Below are positions 1 to 9,321 of a DNA stretch of 64,000 nt, in pieces. The position numbers and the translations under genes are program-made. The notes below the pieces were generated by a model, which was not told the origin of the DNA, ran no database searches, and saw only the letters and a program-made list of their open reading frames with translations. Numbering within the stretch: the stretch's first letter is position 1; every line of letters starts with the position of its first letter. This DNA comes from VXYL01 sp965200375 (GTDB lineage: Bacteria; Pseudomonadota; Gammaproteobacteria; Pseudomonadales; Azotimanducaceae): the NCBI GenBank assembly GCA_965200375.1, contig OZ241353.1:620001-684000 (forward strand), read 5' to 3'.

Positions 1-891
1 TTCGGTTGCGGCGGCCACGCCGGCCGCGTCCTGGCGCAGTTGTCCAGCCGGGGGCGCCTGTTGGCGCTGGACCGCGACGCGGACGCCGCCGCCAGGGCCG
101 CTGCCCTGGCAGCCCGGGACCGCCGAGTGGTCTCGCGGCGGGGCGCCTTCGCGGACTTCGCCGCGCACCTCGGCGCGGCCGGGTTCCAGACCTTGGCCGG
201 CGCACTGTTCGACGTCGGCCTCTCTTCCGCGCAGTTGGCGGATGCCGCGCGCGGCTTCGGTTTCGCCAGCGAAGGGCCGTTGGACATGCGCATGGACCAA
301 CGTCAGCGGGCCACCGCCGGCGCATGGCTGAACGCCGCGCGGGAGCAGGACATTGCCGCCGTCATCCGCCGCTACGGCGAGGACCACCACGCTGGACGCG
401 TCGCCAGGCAGGTATGCCGGGCGAGGCCGCTGGCGACCACGGCCGACTTGGCTGCGGCCATCGCCCAAGCCGTCCCGGGTGCCAGCACGGCCAGCTACGC
501 CAGGGTGTTCCAAGCCGTCCGCATCCACGTCAACGACGAGCAGCAGCAGCTTCGGACGGGTTTGGAGGCGGCCTTCGCCGCCCTCGCCGTCGGCGGCCGA
601 CTGGCCGCGATCACGTTCCACAGTCTGGAGCACCGGCTAGTGCGCCGCCTGTTTCGCTGCTGGGTCGCCGGGCCGCCGGCGCCGCCGCGGCTGCCAGCGC
701 CGGCCGCTGGCGGCCTGGCGCGTTACGTTGCCGCAGTCGGCAAGGGCTGCCGGCCCTCGGCTGCCGAGGTGGCAGCCAACCCGCGGGCCCGCAGCGCCCT
801 GTTGCAGGTCGTAGAGAAAACCGCGGCGGGGCAGGCCCCCGCTGCCGCGCCGGGTCAGGCCCCCGCTGCCGCGGCGGGGAGCGCCTGGTGA
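1..891 (+). CDS. rsmH: 16S rRNA m4C1402 methyltransferase RsmH (5' partial)
   Basis: SAM-dependent methyltransferase that N4-methylates C1402 of 16S rRNA. The reading frame is already open at base 1, where it reads FGCGGHAGRVL, matching the family's N-terminal SAM-binding loop (GxGGHS-like), so only a short N-terminus is missing. Further family motifs are ALFDVGLSSAQL, GPLDMRMD and ITFHSLEHRLVRRLF. The last 25 codons hold a 24-base tandem repeat giving a QAPAAA-type tail. It is the first gene here of the dcw operon, and its stop overlaps the GTG start of ftsL (GTGA). Identity is secure; the start lies outside the window. Confidence 0.95.
   Translation, partial: FGCGGHAGRVLAQLSSRGRLLALDRDADAAARAAALAARDRRVVSRRGAFADFAAHLGAAGFQTLAGALFDVGLSSAQLADAARGFGFASEGPLDMRMDQRQRATAGAWLNAAREQDIAAVIRRYGEDHHAGRVARQVCRARPLATTADLAAAIAQAVPGASTASYARVFQAVRIHVNDEQQQLRTGLEAAFAALAVGGRLAAITFHSLEHRLVRRLFRCWVAGPPAPPRLPAPAAGGLARYVAAVGKGCRPSAAEVAANPRARSALLQVVEKTAAGQAPAAAPGQAPAAAAGSAW
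832..872 (+). repeat. 24-bp tandem repeat at the 3' end of rsmH
   Basis: The 17-base unit CAGGCCCCCGCTGCCGC occurs at 832-848 and 856-872 with a 24-base period. It is in frame with rsmH and duplicates the residues QAPAAA in the tail. It probably arose by slippage in GC-rich sequence. Confidence 0.8.
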
Positions 892-1196
892 GGGTCCGGT
901 CCAGGACCCGGTGGCTGGCGCTGGCCTTGGGCGCGGCCGTGGCGGTGGCGCTGGCCGGCGTGCAGACCGCTCGCCAGACGACGCAGATGCGCGAGTCCTT
1001 CGCGCAGCTCGCGGCGGCGCGCCAGCAGGAAGACGACTACCTGCGCGAGTACCGGCTGCTGCTGCTGGAACGGGCGACCTTCGCTGGCTACCAGAACGTC
1101 GAGCGGGTCGCCGCCGCAGAACTCGACATGCGCTTTCCCGAGGCGGTGGTGCGAGTCGGGCGGCGAACCGGCGACATCGGCGCACCGGCGCGGTGA
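888..1196 (+). CDS. ftsL: Cell division protein FtsL
   Basis: Small bitopic divisome protein that forms a complex with FtsB and FtsQ and activates FtsWI. About 102 residues. A short basic N-terminus (VRVRSRTR) is followed by one TM helix (about residues 8-25, LALALGAAVAVALAG) and a periplasmic helix with leucine heptads (SFAQLAAARQQEDDYLREY, then LLLLERATFAGYQNVE). The GTG start overlaps the rsmH stop by four bases, and the stop overlaps the ftsI GTG. Position between rsmH and ftsI is the main support, because FtsL sequence is poorly conserved. Confidence 0.88.
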   Translation: MRVRSRTRWLALALGAAVAVALAGVQTARQTTQMRESFAQLAAARQQEDDYLREYRLLLLERATFAGYQNVERVAAAELDMRFPEAVVRVGRRTGDIGAPAR

Positions 1197-2971
1197 TCAA
1201 GGCGAGCATGGCGAGGCGCGCCCCCGGCAAGGCGGCCCTGGACCGTCGCCGCACCCCGGTACGCATGCCGGCGTGGCGGCCCTGGCGCTTCCATGCCGTG
1301 TCGGCGCTGTTCGTGCTCGCGCTGGCGCTGCTGGCGGCCCGCGTGGTCTTTCTGGCCACCACCGAACGGGAATTCTTAAAGCGCCAGGGCGAGGCGCGGG
1401 CGCTTCGCGTCGTCGCCGTGCCGGTGCACCGCGGCATGATCCTGGACCGCCACGGCGAGCCGCTGGCGGTCAGCGCGCCGATGCACACGGTGTGGGTGGA
1501 CCCCCAGCAGGCGAGCCCGGCGCCGGCGGACCTCGAGCGGCTGGCGGGGGTGCTTGGCGCACCGCCAGCGGCGCTGCGCCGCCGCCTGGCCGGCGGCAGC
1601 CGCCGCTTCGCGTACTTGGCGCGACGGGTGCCGCCAGCGGTCGCCGAACAGGTGGCGGGGCTGGCCATCGATGGCGTCCACGTCGGGCGCGCCTACCACC
1701 GCTTCTATCCCGCCGGCGAAACCGCGGCGCACCTGGTGGGCCGGGCGGACATCGACGACGCCGGCCAGGAGGGCATCGAACTCGCCCTCGACGACACCCT
1801 CGCCGGCGCGTCCGGCGCCAAGCGCGTGCTGCGCAGCGGCCCGCTGCACGGCGGCGGCAGCCAGGTGGTCGAGGAACTCGGCTATCTGCGACGCCCGCAG
1901 CGGGGCGCGAACATCCACCTCGCATTGGACCTGCGCTTGCAGTTCGTCGCCTATCGGGAGCTCAAGGCCGCGGTGCAGCACCACGGCGCCGTTTCCGGGT
2001 CGCTGGTGATGCTGGACGCCGCCACCGGCGAAGTGCTGGCGCTTGCCAACCAGCCTTCCTTCAATCCCAACGACTGGCGCCGCCGGGGCGCCGAAGGCGT
2101 TCGCAACCGCGCCGTCACCGACCTCTACGAACCCGGATCCACCGTCAAGCCGCTGACGGTGCTCGCGGCGCTGGAGGGGGGCTGGTACGCGCCGGAGACC
2201 GAAGTCGACACGGCGCCAGGCTACTTTCGCGTCGGCGGCAAGGTCGTCGAGGATCCGGTGAACCGGGGCCGCTTGAGCGTCGCCCGGGTGCTGGCCAAGT
2301 CCAGCCAGGTGGGCATCGCCAAGATGGCGCTGGCGATGCCGGAGCGCGCCGTGTTCGACGTCTTCCGGCGCGCTGGCTTCGGCGACTACACCGGCTGCGG
2401 GCTGCCAGGCGAAGCCATCGGGGCACTGGCCGCTGGCGATCTGGACAAGCCCATCGGCCGGGCAGCGCTCGCCTACGGCTACGGCCTGACGGCGTCGCCT
2501 ATGCAGATCGCCCGCGCCTACCTGGCCCTCGCCGGCGGCGGGCTGCGCAAGGACATCGCCGTGCTGCGGGCGGAACCTGAGCGAACCGCCGGCGAGCGGG
2601 TCTTTGCCGCCGCCGCAACGGCTGCGGTGACGGCGATGATGCGCGGCGTGCTCGCCGCCGACGGCACCGCGCCCAAGGCGCGTCCGCCGGGCTACACCGC
2701 CGCCGGCAAGACCGGCACCGTGCGCAAGGTCACCGAGGGCGGCTACGACGACACCGCCCATGTGGCGTACTTCGCCGGCTTCGCGCCAGCGGCGGCGCCG
2801 CGCATCGTGCTGGTGGTGGTCGTGAACGAACCCCGCCGCGGCGTGGTCGGCGGCGGCGAAGTCGCGGCGCCGGTGTTCGCTCGGGTGGCGGCGCGGACGC
2901 TGCGCGCGCTTGGCGTGCCGCCGGATGCGCCGCTGCAACCGGCGCAGGCGCAGCCAAGGCGGCGGGCGTGA
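1193..2971 (+). CDS. ftsI: Septal peptidoglycan transpeptidase FtsI (PBP3)
   Basis: Class B penicillin-binding protein that cross-links septal peptidoglycan with FtsW. About 592 residues. An N-terminal TM helix (VSALFVLALALLAARVVFL) precedes the dimerisation domain (GMILDRHGEPLAVS) and the transpeptidase domain. The active-site SxxK is in EPGSTVKP (Ser about residue 316), and KTGT is in AGKTGTVRK (about 506). The middle SxN motif reads SSQ (KSSQVGIAKMA) where SSN is usual. GTG at 1193 overlaps the ftsL stop (GTGA) and was chosen for coupling; ATG at 1208 is the alternative. Confidence 0.95.
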   Translation: MIKASMARRAPGKAALDRRRTPVRMPAWRPWRFHAVSALFVLALALLAARVVFLATTEREFLKRQGEARALRVVAVPVHRGMILDRHGEPLAVSAPMHTVWVDPQQASPAPADLERLAGVLGAPPAALRRRLAGGSRRFAYLARRVPPAVAEQVAGLAIDGVHVGRAYHRFYPAGETAAHLVGRADIDDAGQEGIELALDDTLAGASGAKRVLRSGPLHGGGSQVVEELGYLRRPQRGANIHLALDLRLQFVAYRELKAAVQHHGAVSGSLVMLDAATGEVLALANQPSFNPNDWRRRGAEGVRNRAVTDLYEPGSTVKPLTVLAALEGGWYAPETEVDTAPGYFRVGGKVVEDPVNRGRLSVARVLAKSSQVGIAKMALAMPERAVFDVFRRAGFGDYTGCGLPGEAIGALAAGDLDKPIGRAALAYGYGLTASPMQIARAYLALAGGGLRKDIAVLRAEPERTAGERVFAAAATAAVTAMMRGVLAADGTAPKARPPGYTAAGKTGTVRKVTEGGYDDTAHVAYFAGFAPAAAPRIVLVVVVNEPRRGVVGGGEVAAPVFARVAARTLRALGVPPDAPLQPAQAQPRRRA

Positions 2972-4410
2972 TGACGCTGCGGACGCTGCTCGACGACGGC
3001 AACGTGCCGCCAGTGCCCGTCGGCGGCCTGTGCGCCGATTCGCGGCAGGTGAAGCCGGGGGACGCATTCGTCGCCTGTCGCGGCGGCACCTTCGACGGCC
3101 ACGACCACGCCACCGCGGCGGTTGCCGCCGGCGCGGCGGCGGTGCTGTCGGAACGCGCCGTGGAGGTGGCGGCACCGAACGTCGTGGTCGCGGACCTCAA
3201 GGCCCGGGTGCCCGGGCTCGCCAGCCGCGCCTACGGCAACCCGAGCGCTGCTCTGGACGTGGCCGGCGTCACCGGCACCAACGGCAAGACCACGGTGGCG
3301 CACACGGTCGCCAGCGTCACCGGCGGCGGCTACATAGGCACCCTGGGCTGGGGCCGACCGCCGCGGCTGTGCCCGAGTGCGCTGACCACGCCGGATGCCG
3401 TGGCGCTGCAGGCGCGGCTGCGCCGGCTTGCCGCCGACGGCGCCGGCACCGTGGCCCTGGAGGCGAGCTCCCATGCCCTGCACCAGGGGCGCGTCGACGC
3501 GGTGCGCTTCCGAGTGGCCGCGTTCACCAACTTGAGCCGCGACCACTTGGACTACCACGGCAGCTTGGATCGTTACGGCGCGGCCAAGCGCCGCCTGTTC
3601 GAGCGTCCCCTCGACGCTGCGGTGGTGAACGCCGACGACGCCGTCGGGCGGGCCATCGGCCGAGCGGCGAAGCGCACGACGCGGGTGGTCGCCTACGGCC
3701 GGAACGCCGAGCTGAGCTGGTCCGACGTGGCCTACCGTCGGATCGGCCTGGAGGGCGTCTGGCACACGCCCTGGGGCCGGCGCCGATTCGTCCTGCCGGC
3801 CGCCTTCGGGGAGTTCTCGCTCTACAACGCCGCCGCGGCGCTGGCGATCTGCTGCGTCCTGGAGGTGCCGTTGGCGGATGCGGTGGACGCCATGCGGGGG
3901 CTGCCGGGTCTGCCCGGGCGCATGCAGCGGGTTTGCGAACGGCCGGCGGTGATCGTCGACTACGCCCACACCCCCGAAGCGCTGCGCGTGGCGCTGGCCG
4001 CGGTGCGCGCCCACGCCGGCGGCGGCCGGGTCATCGTCCTGTTCGGCTGCGGCGGCGACCGGGACCGCGGCAAGCGGCCGCAGATGGCCGCGGTGGCGGA
4101 AGCTGGCGCGGATGCCGTGGTGCTGACTTCGGACAACCCGCGCCACGAAGACCCCGAGGCCATCCTCGACGACGCGGCGGCCGGATTCGCGCGGCCGAAC
4201 GCGGCACGCCGCATCGCGGACCGGCGCGCGGCGATTGCCGCCGCGGTCGGCATGGCGGAACCCGGCGACAGCGTCCTGCTGGCCGGCAAGGGCCACGAGA
4301 CGGTGCAGATCGTCGGCGACGAGCGGCGGCCCTTCGACGACGCCGCTGCGGCCCGGGAGGCAGCCGGGGTGCCGCCGCGGGTTTCGGCCCCCGAGCAGGA
4401 GGACGGCTGA
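2971..4410 (+). CDS. murE: UDP-MurNAc-tripeptide synthetase MurE (meso-DAP adding)
   Basis: Cytoplasmic Mur ligase that adds meso-diaminopimelate to UDP-MurNAc-L-Ala-D-Glu using ATP. About 479 residues. Motifs are the P-loop VTGTNGKTTVAH, LEASSHAL, NLSRDHLDYHG, VDYAHTPEAL and the DAP-specifying DNPR box (TSDNPRHEDPEAI). The start is ATG at 2971, overlapping the ftsI stop by one base; GTG at 2968 is an in-frame alternative. mraY follows directly with a one-base overlap, leaving no room for murF, which normally stands between them. Confidence 0.96.
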   Translation: MTLRTLLDDGNVPPVPVGGLCADSRQVKPGDAFVACRGGTFDGHDHATAAVAAGAAAVLSERAVEVAAPNVVVADLKARVPGLASRAYGNPSAALDVAGVTGTNGKTTVAHTVASVTGGGYIGTLGWGRPPRLCPSALTTPDAVALQARLRRLAADGAGTVALEASSHALHQGRVDAVRFRVAAFTNLSRDHLDYHGSLDRYGAAKRRLFERPLDAAVVNADDAVGRAIGRAAKRTTRVVAYGRNAELSWSDVAYRRIGLEGVWHTPWGRRRFVLPAAFGEFSLYNAAAALAICCVLEVPLADAVDAMRGLPGLPGRMQRVCERPAVIVDYAHTPEALRVALAAVRAHAGGGRVIVLFGCGGDRDRGKRPQMAAVAEAGADAVVLTSDNPRHEDPEAILDDAAAGFARPNAARRIADRRAAIAAAVGMAEPGDSVLLAGKGHETVQIVGDERRPFDDAAAAREAAGVPPRVSAPEQEDG

Positions 4411-5492
4411 TGCTGCTGTGGCTGACGGACTATCTGGCCGCGCACGTCAGCGGCTTCGCGGTGTTCCAGTACCTGACGTTCCGCACCGTCGTCGCGGCGC
4501 TGACGGCGCTGGCGATCTCGCTCCTGGTGGGGCCGACGATGATCCGCAAGCTCTCCCACTACCAGATCGGCCAGGTGATCCGCGACCTCGGGCCCAAGTC
4601 GCACCAGCGCAAGGCGGGGACGCCGACCATGGGCGGCGCCTTGATCCTCGTGTCCATCATCGTCGCCACGCTGCTGTGGGGCGATCTCGGCAACCGCTAC
4701 ATCTGGATCGTGCTTGGCGTGGTGGTGGCCTTCGGCGCCATCGGCTGGGTGGACGACTACCTGAAGATCAGCGAGAAGAGCTCCCGGGGCCTCACCGCCG
4801 GCTGGAAGTACCTGTGGCAGTCCGCCTTCGGCTTCGCCGCCGCGGTGGTGCTGTTCGCCAGCGCTTCGAGCGCTGCGGAGACCAGCCTCATCGTGCCCTT
4901 CTTCAAGGAGGCGGTGCTGCCGCTGGGCATCGGCTTCGTCGTGCTCGCCTATCTCCTGATCGTGTTCATGAGCAATGCCGTGAACTTGACCGACGGCCTC
5001 GACGGACTGGCGACGCTGCCGACGGTGATGGTGGCGGCGGCGCTTGGCCTCATCGCGTACCTGGCCGGACACATCGAGTTCGCCCGCTACCTGCAGATCC
5101 CCTACATCGCCGGCGCCGGGGAGCTGGCGGTGTTCTGCGGCGCCCTGATCGGCGCTGGCCTCGGCTTTCTCTGGTGGAACGCCTACCCGGCCCAGGTGTT
5201 CATGGGCGACATCGGCGCCTTGGCGCTGGGCGCGGCGCTGGGGGTGGTGGCCGTCGTGGTCCGCCACGAGATCGTGCTGCTGATCATGGGCGGGCTGTTC
5301 GTGGTCGAGGCGGTGTCGGTCATCGTCCAGGTGGCGTCCTTCCGCCTCACCGGCAGGCGCGTGTTCCGCATGGCGCCCATTCACCACCACTTCGAACTGC
5401 TCGGCTGGCCGGAGCCGCGCATCATCGTGCGGCTGTGGATCATCACCCTGGTGCTGGTGCTGGTCGGGCTGTCGACGTTGAAGCTGCGATGA
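4410..5492 (+). CDS. mraY: Phospho-MurNAc-pentapeptide transferase MraY
   Basis: Polytopic inner-membrane enzyme that transfers phospho-MurNAc-pentapeptide to undecaprenyl phosphate to make lipid I. 360 residues, the usual length, with about ten hydrophobic segments. Signatures are GTPTMGGALIL, the catalytic aspartate region GWVDDYLKI, NAVNLTDGLDGLA, FMGDIGALALGA, and the C-terminal RVFRMAPIHHHFELLGWPE. ATG overlaps the murE stop by one base, and its stop overlaps the murD ATG. Its UDP-pentapeptide substrate requires MurF, which is not in this cluster. Confidence 0.97.
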   Translation: MLLWLTDYLAAHVSGFAVFQYLTFRTVVAALTALAISLLVGPTMIRKLSHYQIGQVIRDLGPKSHQRKAGTPTMGGALILVSIIVATLLWGDLGNRYIWIVLGVVVAFGAIGWVDDYLKISEKSSRGLTAGWKYLWQSAFGFAAAVVLFASASSAAETSLIVPFFKEAVLPLGIGFVVLAYLLIVFMSNAVNLTDGLDGLATLPTVMVAAALGLIAYLAGHIEFARYLQIPYIAGAGELAVFCGALIGAGLGFLWWNAYPAQVFMGDIGALALGAALGVVAVVVRHEIVLLIMGGLFVVEAVSVIVQVASFRLTGRRVFRMAPIHHHFELLGWPEPRIIVRLWIITLVLVLVGLSTLKLR

Positions 5493-6799
5493 CCCGCCGC
5501 ACCACGTTGGTACTCGGCCTCGGCGCAACGGGCTACTCCTGCATCCGCCACTTGGCCGGCCAGGACCGGCTGCTGGCGCTGGACACCCGCCCGGCGCCGC
5601 CGTACCGGGACGCGGTGGCGAGAGAGCTGCCGCAGGTGGAACTGCTCGCCGAATCGGACTGGCCGGCGGCGCTGGCTGGCGCGGACCGGGTCCTGGCGAG
5701 CCCGGGGATCCCGCTCGCGCACTGCCTGGTGCGGGCCGCGAGCCGTGCCGGCGTAGCGGTCACCAGCGACATCGCGCTGTTCCTCGAAGCCTGCGCCGCG
5801 CCCGTGGTCGGCATCACCGGCACCAACGGCAAGAGCACGGTGACCGCCCTGGTGGGGGCGCTGGCCGAGGCGGCCGGCCGGAGGGTCGCCGTCGGCGGCA
5901 ACTTCGGCGTCCCGGCCCTGGACCTGCTCGCGGCGGACCGGGAGCTCTACGTCCTGGAACTGTCCAGCTTCCAGCTCGAACGGCTCGTCGAACCGCCACG
6001 GCTGCAAACGGCCGCGGTGCTCAATGTCGGTGCGGACCACCTGGATCGCTACCCGGACATCGACGCCTACGGGGCCAGCAAGCGGCGCATCTACGGCGGC
6101 GCGGCCCGGGCGGTGTGCAACGCCGACGACGCCCGCACCACGCCCCCGGCCGGCCTGCCGGCCATCGCCGTCGGCGGCTGTTCGGATTGGCGAGTCGGGC
6201 GGGAGGAACTGGTGCTCGGCGGCACCCGGCTGGCCACCGGCGACTTGGCCCTACGGGGCCGCCACAACCACTTCAACGTCGTTGCCGCGGCGGCCGTCGC
6301 CGCCCAAGCCGGCATGGCGCCGCAAGCCCACTTGGAAGTGCTGGCGAACTTCCCCGGCCTGCCGCATCGGGCGGCCACGGTGGCCGAGGCCGGCGGCGTT
6401 GCCTACGTCGACGACTCGAAGGCCACCAACGTCGATGCCTGCCAGGCGGCCCTCGCTGGCTTCGGCACCGGCGACCGGAACATCGTCCTTGTCGCCGGCG
6501 GCGAAGCCAAGGGCGCGAGCTTCGAGCCCCTCGCCGAACCGGTGCGACGGCACGTCTCGACCCTGGTGCTGATCGGTCGCGACGCCGAAGAGCTGGCGAT
6601 GGCGCTCGCCGACGCCGCGGCCGTGGTGTACGCCGACGGCATGACCGAGGCCGTGGCCCTTGCCGCGGCAGCCGCCAAGCCCGGCGACACCGTGCTCCTG
6701 GCCCCGGCCTGCGCCAGCTTCGACATGTTCCGGGACTTCGCCGCCCGCGGCGACGCCTTCGCTGCCGCGGTGCGGATGCTGCCGGGCGCGCGCCCATGA
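5489..6799 (+). CDS. murD: UDP-MurNAc-L-alanine:D-glutamate ligase MurD
   Basis: ATP-dependent cytoplasmic ligase that adds D-glutamate to UDP-MurNAc-L-Ala. 436 residues. The N-terminal Rossmann-like UDP-binding domain starts LVLGLGATGYS. The central ATPase domain has VVGITGTNGKSTVTALV, GGNFGVPAL, ELSSFQLE and LNVGADHLDRY. The C-terminal part has VDDSKATNVDA and LAPACASFDMF. ATG overlaps the mraY stop (ATGA). Confidence 0.96.
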   Translation: MTRRTTLVLGLGATGYSCIRHLAGQDRLLALDTRPAPPYRDAVARELPQVELLAESDWPAALAGADRVLASPGIPLAHCLVRAASRAGVAVTSDIALFLEACAAPVVGITGTNGKSTVTALVGALAEAAGRRVAVGGNFGVPALDLLAADRELYVLELSSFQLERLVEPPRLQTAAVLNVGADHLDRYPDIDAYGASKRRIYGGAARAVCNADDARTTPPAGLPAIAVGGCSDWRVGREELVLGGTRLATGDLALRGRHNHFNVVAAAAVAAQAGMAPQAHLEVLANFPGLPHRAATVAEAGGVAYVDDSKATNVDACQAALAGFGTGDRNIVLVAGGEAKGASFEPLAEPVRRHVSTLVLIGRDAEELAMALADAAAVVYADGMTEAVALAAAAAKPGDTVLLAPACASFDMFRDFAARGDAFAAAVRMLPGARP

Positions 6800-7908
6800 T
6801 CGAACGGCTGGACGCGACGTTGCTGGTGGCATGGGCGGTGCTGCTGCTGCTTGGCTTGGTGCTGGTGGCTTCGGCCGCGGTCGGGCAGCCCGGCGGGGCG
6901 GACTACCACCTGGGCAAGCAGCTGCTGTTCGCCGTCGCCGCGGTGGCGGTGTTCGCCAGCTTCGCCGTGGTGCCGACGGCAGCCTGGGAGCGGTTTCACC
7001 GACCGTGCCTGCTGGCCGCCTTCGGTCTCTGCGCCCTGGCGCTGCTGCCGGGGATTTCCGTCGAGGTCAACGGCGCCCGGCGCTGGATCGATCTCGGCGT
7101 ATTCCGATTCCAGCCGGCAGAAGCCGCGAAGCTGCTGGCGGTCGTGTATCTCGCTGGCTACGCGGCGCGTGCCGGGGAGGCGCTGGCCAATGGCTGGGCC
7201 GGCTTGCTGCGGCCCTTGGCCTGGGTCGGCGCACTGCTGGTGCTGATCCTGCTGCAGCCGGATTTCGGCACCGTGGCGGTGCTGGCGACGATTGCCGCCG
7301 GCGTGCTCTTTCTGGGCGGCGCCCGGCTGCTCGACTTCGCGCTGCTGGCGGTGTTCGGCGCCGTGGCGCTGGCCGCCGCAGCGGTGTTCGATCCCTATCG
7401 CGTGGCGCGGCTCACGACCTTCCTCGATCCCTGGCAGGCGCAGTTCGAGGGCGGCTACCAGCTCACCCAAGCGCTGATGGCCTTCGGCCGCGGAGAGTTC
7501 TTCGGCCTTGGCCTTGGCGAGGGCATCGGCAAGCTCGCCTACCTGCCGGAGGCGCACAACGACTTCATCTACGCGGTGGTGGTCGAGGAACTCGGCGTCG
7601 TCGGCGCGGTCGCCGTCTTGGTCCTGCTCGGGGTCCTGACACTGCGCATGATGCACATCGGCCGACGGGCGATCGCCGAGCGGCGCGTGTTCGCTGGCCT
7701 CGTGGCCTGCGGCGCCGCCCTCCTCGTCGGCGCGCAAACTGTGGTCAACGTCGGCGTCAACACCGGCGTCCTGCCCACCAAGGGACTGACGCTGCCGTTC
7801 CTGAGTTTCGGCGGCAACAGCCTGTTGGTCTGCACGGGCCTGGTGGCGCTCGCCAGCCGCGTCCACTGCGAACGCGGCACAAGGCCGGTCGAGGCGCGAA
7901 GTGGCTGA
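6796..7908 (+). CDS. ftsW: Septal peptidoglycan glycosyltransferase FtsW
   Basis: SEDS-family integral membrane glycosyltransferase that polymerises lipid II at the septum with FtsI. 370 residues with about ten TM segments. Conserved SEDS elements are NGARRWIDLG, FQPAEAAKLL, LLQPDFGT, LTTFLDPW, YQLTQALMAFGRG, LPEAHNDFIYAVV(V)EELG and the C-terminal TKGLTLPFLSFGGNSLL. ATG overlaps the murD stop (ATGA), and its 3' end overlaps murC by eight bases. murG, which normally follows ftsW, is absent. Confidence 0.96.
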   Translation: MIERLDATLLVAWAVLLLLGLVLVASAAVGQPGGADYHLGKQLLFAVAAVAVFASFAVVPTAAWERFHRPCLLAAFGLCALALLPGISVEVNGARRWIDLGVFRFQPAEAAKLLAVVYLAGYAARAGEALANGWAGLLRPLAWVGALLVLILLQPDFGTVAVLATIAAGVLFLGGARLLDFALLAVFGAVALAAAAVFDPYRVARLTTFLDPWQAQFEGGYQLTQALMAFGRGEFFGLGLGEGIGKLAYLPEAHNDFIYAVVVEELGVVGAVAVLVLLGVLTLRMMHIGRRAIAERRVFAGLVACGAALLVGAQTVVNVGVNTGVLPTKGLTLPFLSFGGNSLLVCTGLVALASRVHCERGTRPVEARSG

Positions 7909-9319
7909 GCCGGCGAACGGGCCGGAGACGCCGGCGATGCTGCGCGGCGTCCGCCGGGTCCACTTCGTCGGCATCGGCGGCGCCGGCATGTGCGCCTTGG
8001 CGGAGATCCTGCTGCGCCAGGGCTATGCGGTGCGCGGCTCCGATCTGGTTGCGTCCGCGGCCACGGCGCGGCTTGCGGCCCTCGGTGCCGCAGTGCGCCA
8101 TGGCCACGCCCCGGAGGCCATCGACGGCGCCGACCTGGTGGTTGCGTCGAGCGCCATCCGCGCGGACAACGCGGAGCTGGCGGCAGCGCGTTCCCGGGGC
8201 GTGCCGACGGTCGCCCGCGGCGCTCTGCTGGCGGCGCTGATGCGCGGCCGAGAGGGCGTGGCGGTAGCCGGCAGCCACGGCAAGACCACCACCGCCAGCC
8301 TGATCGTCGCGGCCCTCGCCGCGGCCGGTTCGGACCCCACGTTTCTGATCGGCGCCACGCTGCGCGCGGTTGGCGGCAACGCCGGGCTGGGCCAGGGCCG
8401 GCACCTGGTGGCGGAAGCCGACGAGAGCGACGCCTCCTTTTTGCAGCTCGGCCCGCGGCTGGCGGTGGTGACCAACATCGACCGGGACCACCTGGACGCC
8501 TACGGACAGAGCTACGCGCGCCTGCAAGCGGCATTCGCGGACTTCGTCGGCCGCCTGCCGGCCGACGGCACGGCCGTGCTCTGCGCCGACGACGCGGGCG
8601 CCGCGGGGCTCGCGAGGCACGTCCGCGGCCGCACACTCACCTACGGCCTCGGCGCCGATGCCGAGGTCCGGGGCAGCGGCGTAGCGCTCGGCGCGGACGG
8701 CAGCCGCTTCGGCGTCGCCGACGAGAACGGCCGCGAACGGCGCATCCGGGTGCCGCTGCCGGGCCTCGCCAACGTCAGCAACGCCCTCGCGGCCCTCGCC
8801 GCCTGTCGAGCGCTGGGCGTCCCGGAAGACGCGGCAGCCGCTGGCATCGAGGGCTTCGCGGGAGTGCAGCGCCGGTTCCAGGTCGCGGCCTGCGCCGCTG
8901 GCGGAAAGCGCTTCACCCTGGTCGACGACTACGGCCACCACCCTACCGAGCTGGCGCACGTGATCGACACGGTGCGCGAGGTGTGGCCGGGGCGGCGGCT
9001 GGTGATGGTCTTCCAGCCGCATCGCTACACCCGCACCCGGGACCTCATGCCGGCGTTCGCGGCCGAGCTCCGGCGCGTCGACGAGCTGGTGCTGGCGGAG
9101 GTGTACGCCGCCAGCGAAGCCCCCATCGCCGGCGCCGACGGCGCCGCGCTGGCCACGGCGGTCGCTGCGTACGGCTCGCGGCCGCGCCTCGCCGCCACGC
9201 CCGCCGAAGCGCTGGAGCGGCTGCAGGCCGTGCTCGCCGATGGCGACGTGGTGGCGGTGCAGGGCGCCGGCGATGTCGCCGATGTCGCCGCGGCGCTGCG
9301 GCGCTGCGGCAGCGGGTAG
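7901..9319 (+). CDS. murC: UDP-MurNAc:L-alanine ligase MurC
   Basis: First Mur ligase, adding L-alanine to UDP-MurNAc in the cytoplasm. 472 residues. The N-terminal Rossmann domain has HFVGIGGAGMCALAEILL. The ATPase domain has AVAGSHGKTTTASL, EADESDASFL and VVTNIDRDHLD. The C-terminal part has VDDYGHHPTE and VFQPHRYTRT. The GTG start lies inside the end of ftsW. Between it and ftsQ there is no murB or ddl. Confidence 0.96.
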   Translation: MAEPANGPETPAMLRGVRRVHFVGIGGAGMCALAEILLRQGYAVRGSDLVASAATARLAALGAAVRHGHAPEAIDGADLVVASSAIRADNAELAAARSRGVPTVARGALLAALMRGREGVAVAGSHGKTTTASLIVAALAAAGSDPTFLIGATLRAVGGNAGLGQGRHLVAEADESDASFLQLGPRLAVVTNIDRDHLDAYGQSYARLQAAFADFVGRLPADGTAVLCADDAGAAGLARHVRGRTLTYGLGADAEVRGSGVALGADGSRFGVADENGRERRIRVPLPGLANVSNALAALAACRALGVPEDAAAAGIEGFAGVQRRFQVAACAAGGKRFTLVDDYGHHPTELAHVIDTVREVWPGRRLVMVFQPHRYTRTRDLMPAFAAELRRVDELVLAEVYAASEAPIAGADGAALATAVAAYGSRPRLAATPAEALERLQAVLADGDVVAVQGAGDVADVAAALRRCGSG

Positions 9320-9321
9320 CG

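Noticed and set aside
6..1196. Long Arg/Gly/Ala-rich frames across most of the window on both strands
   Set aside because: These are shadows caused by high GC and few stop codons. They lack domains and overlap well-supported genes.
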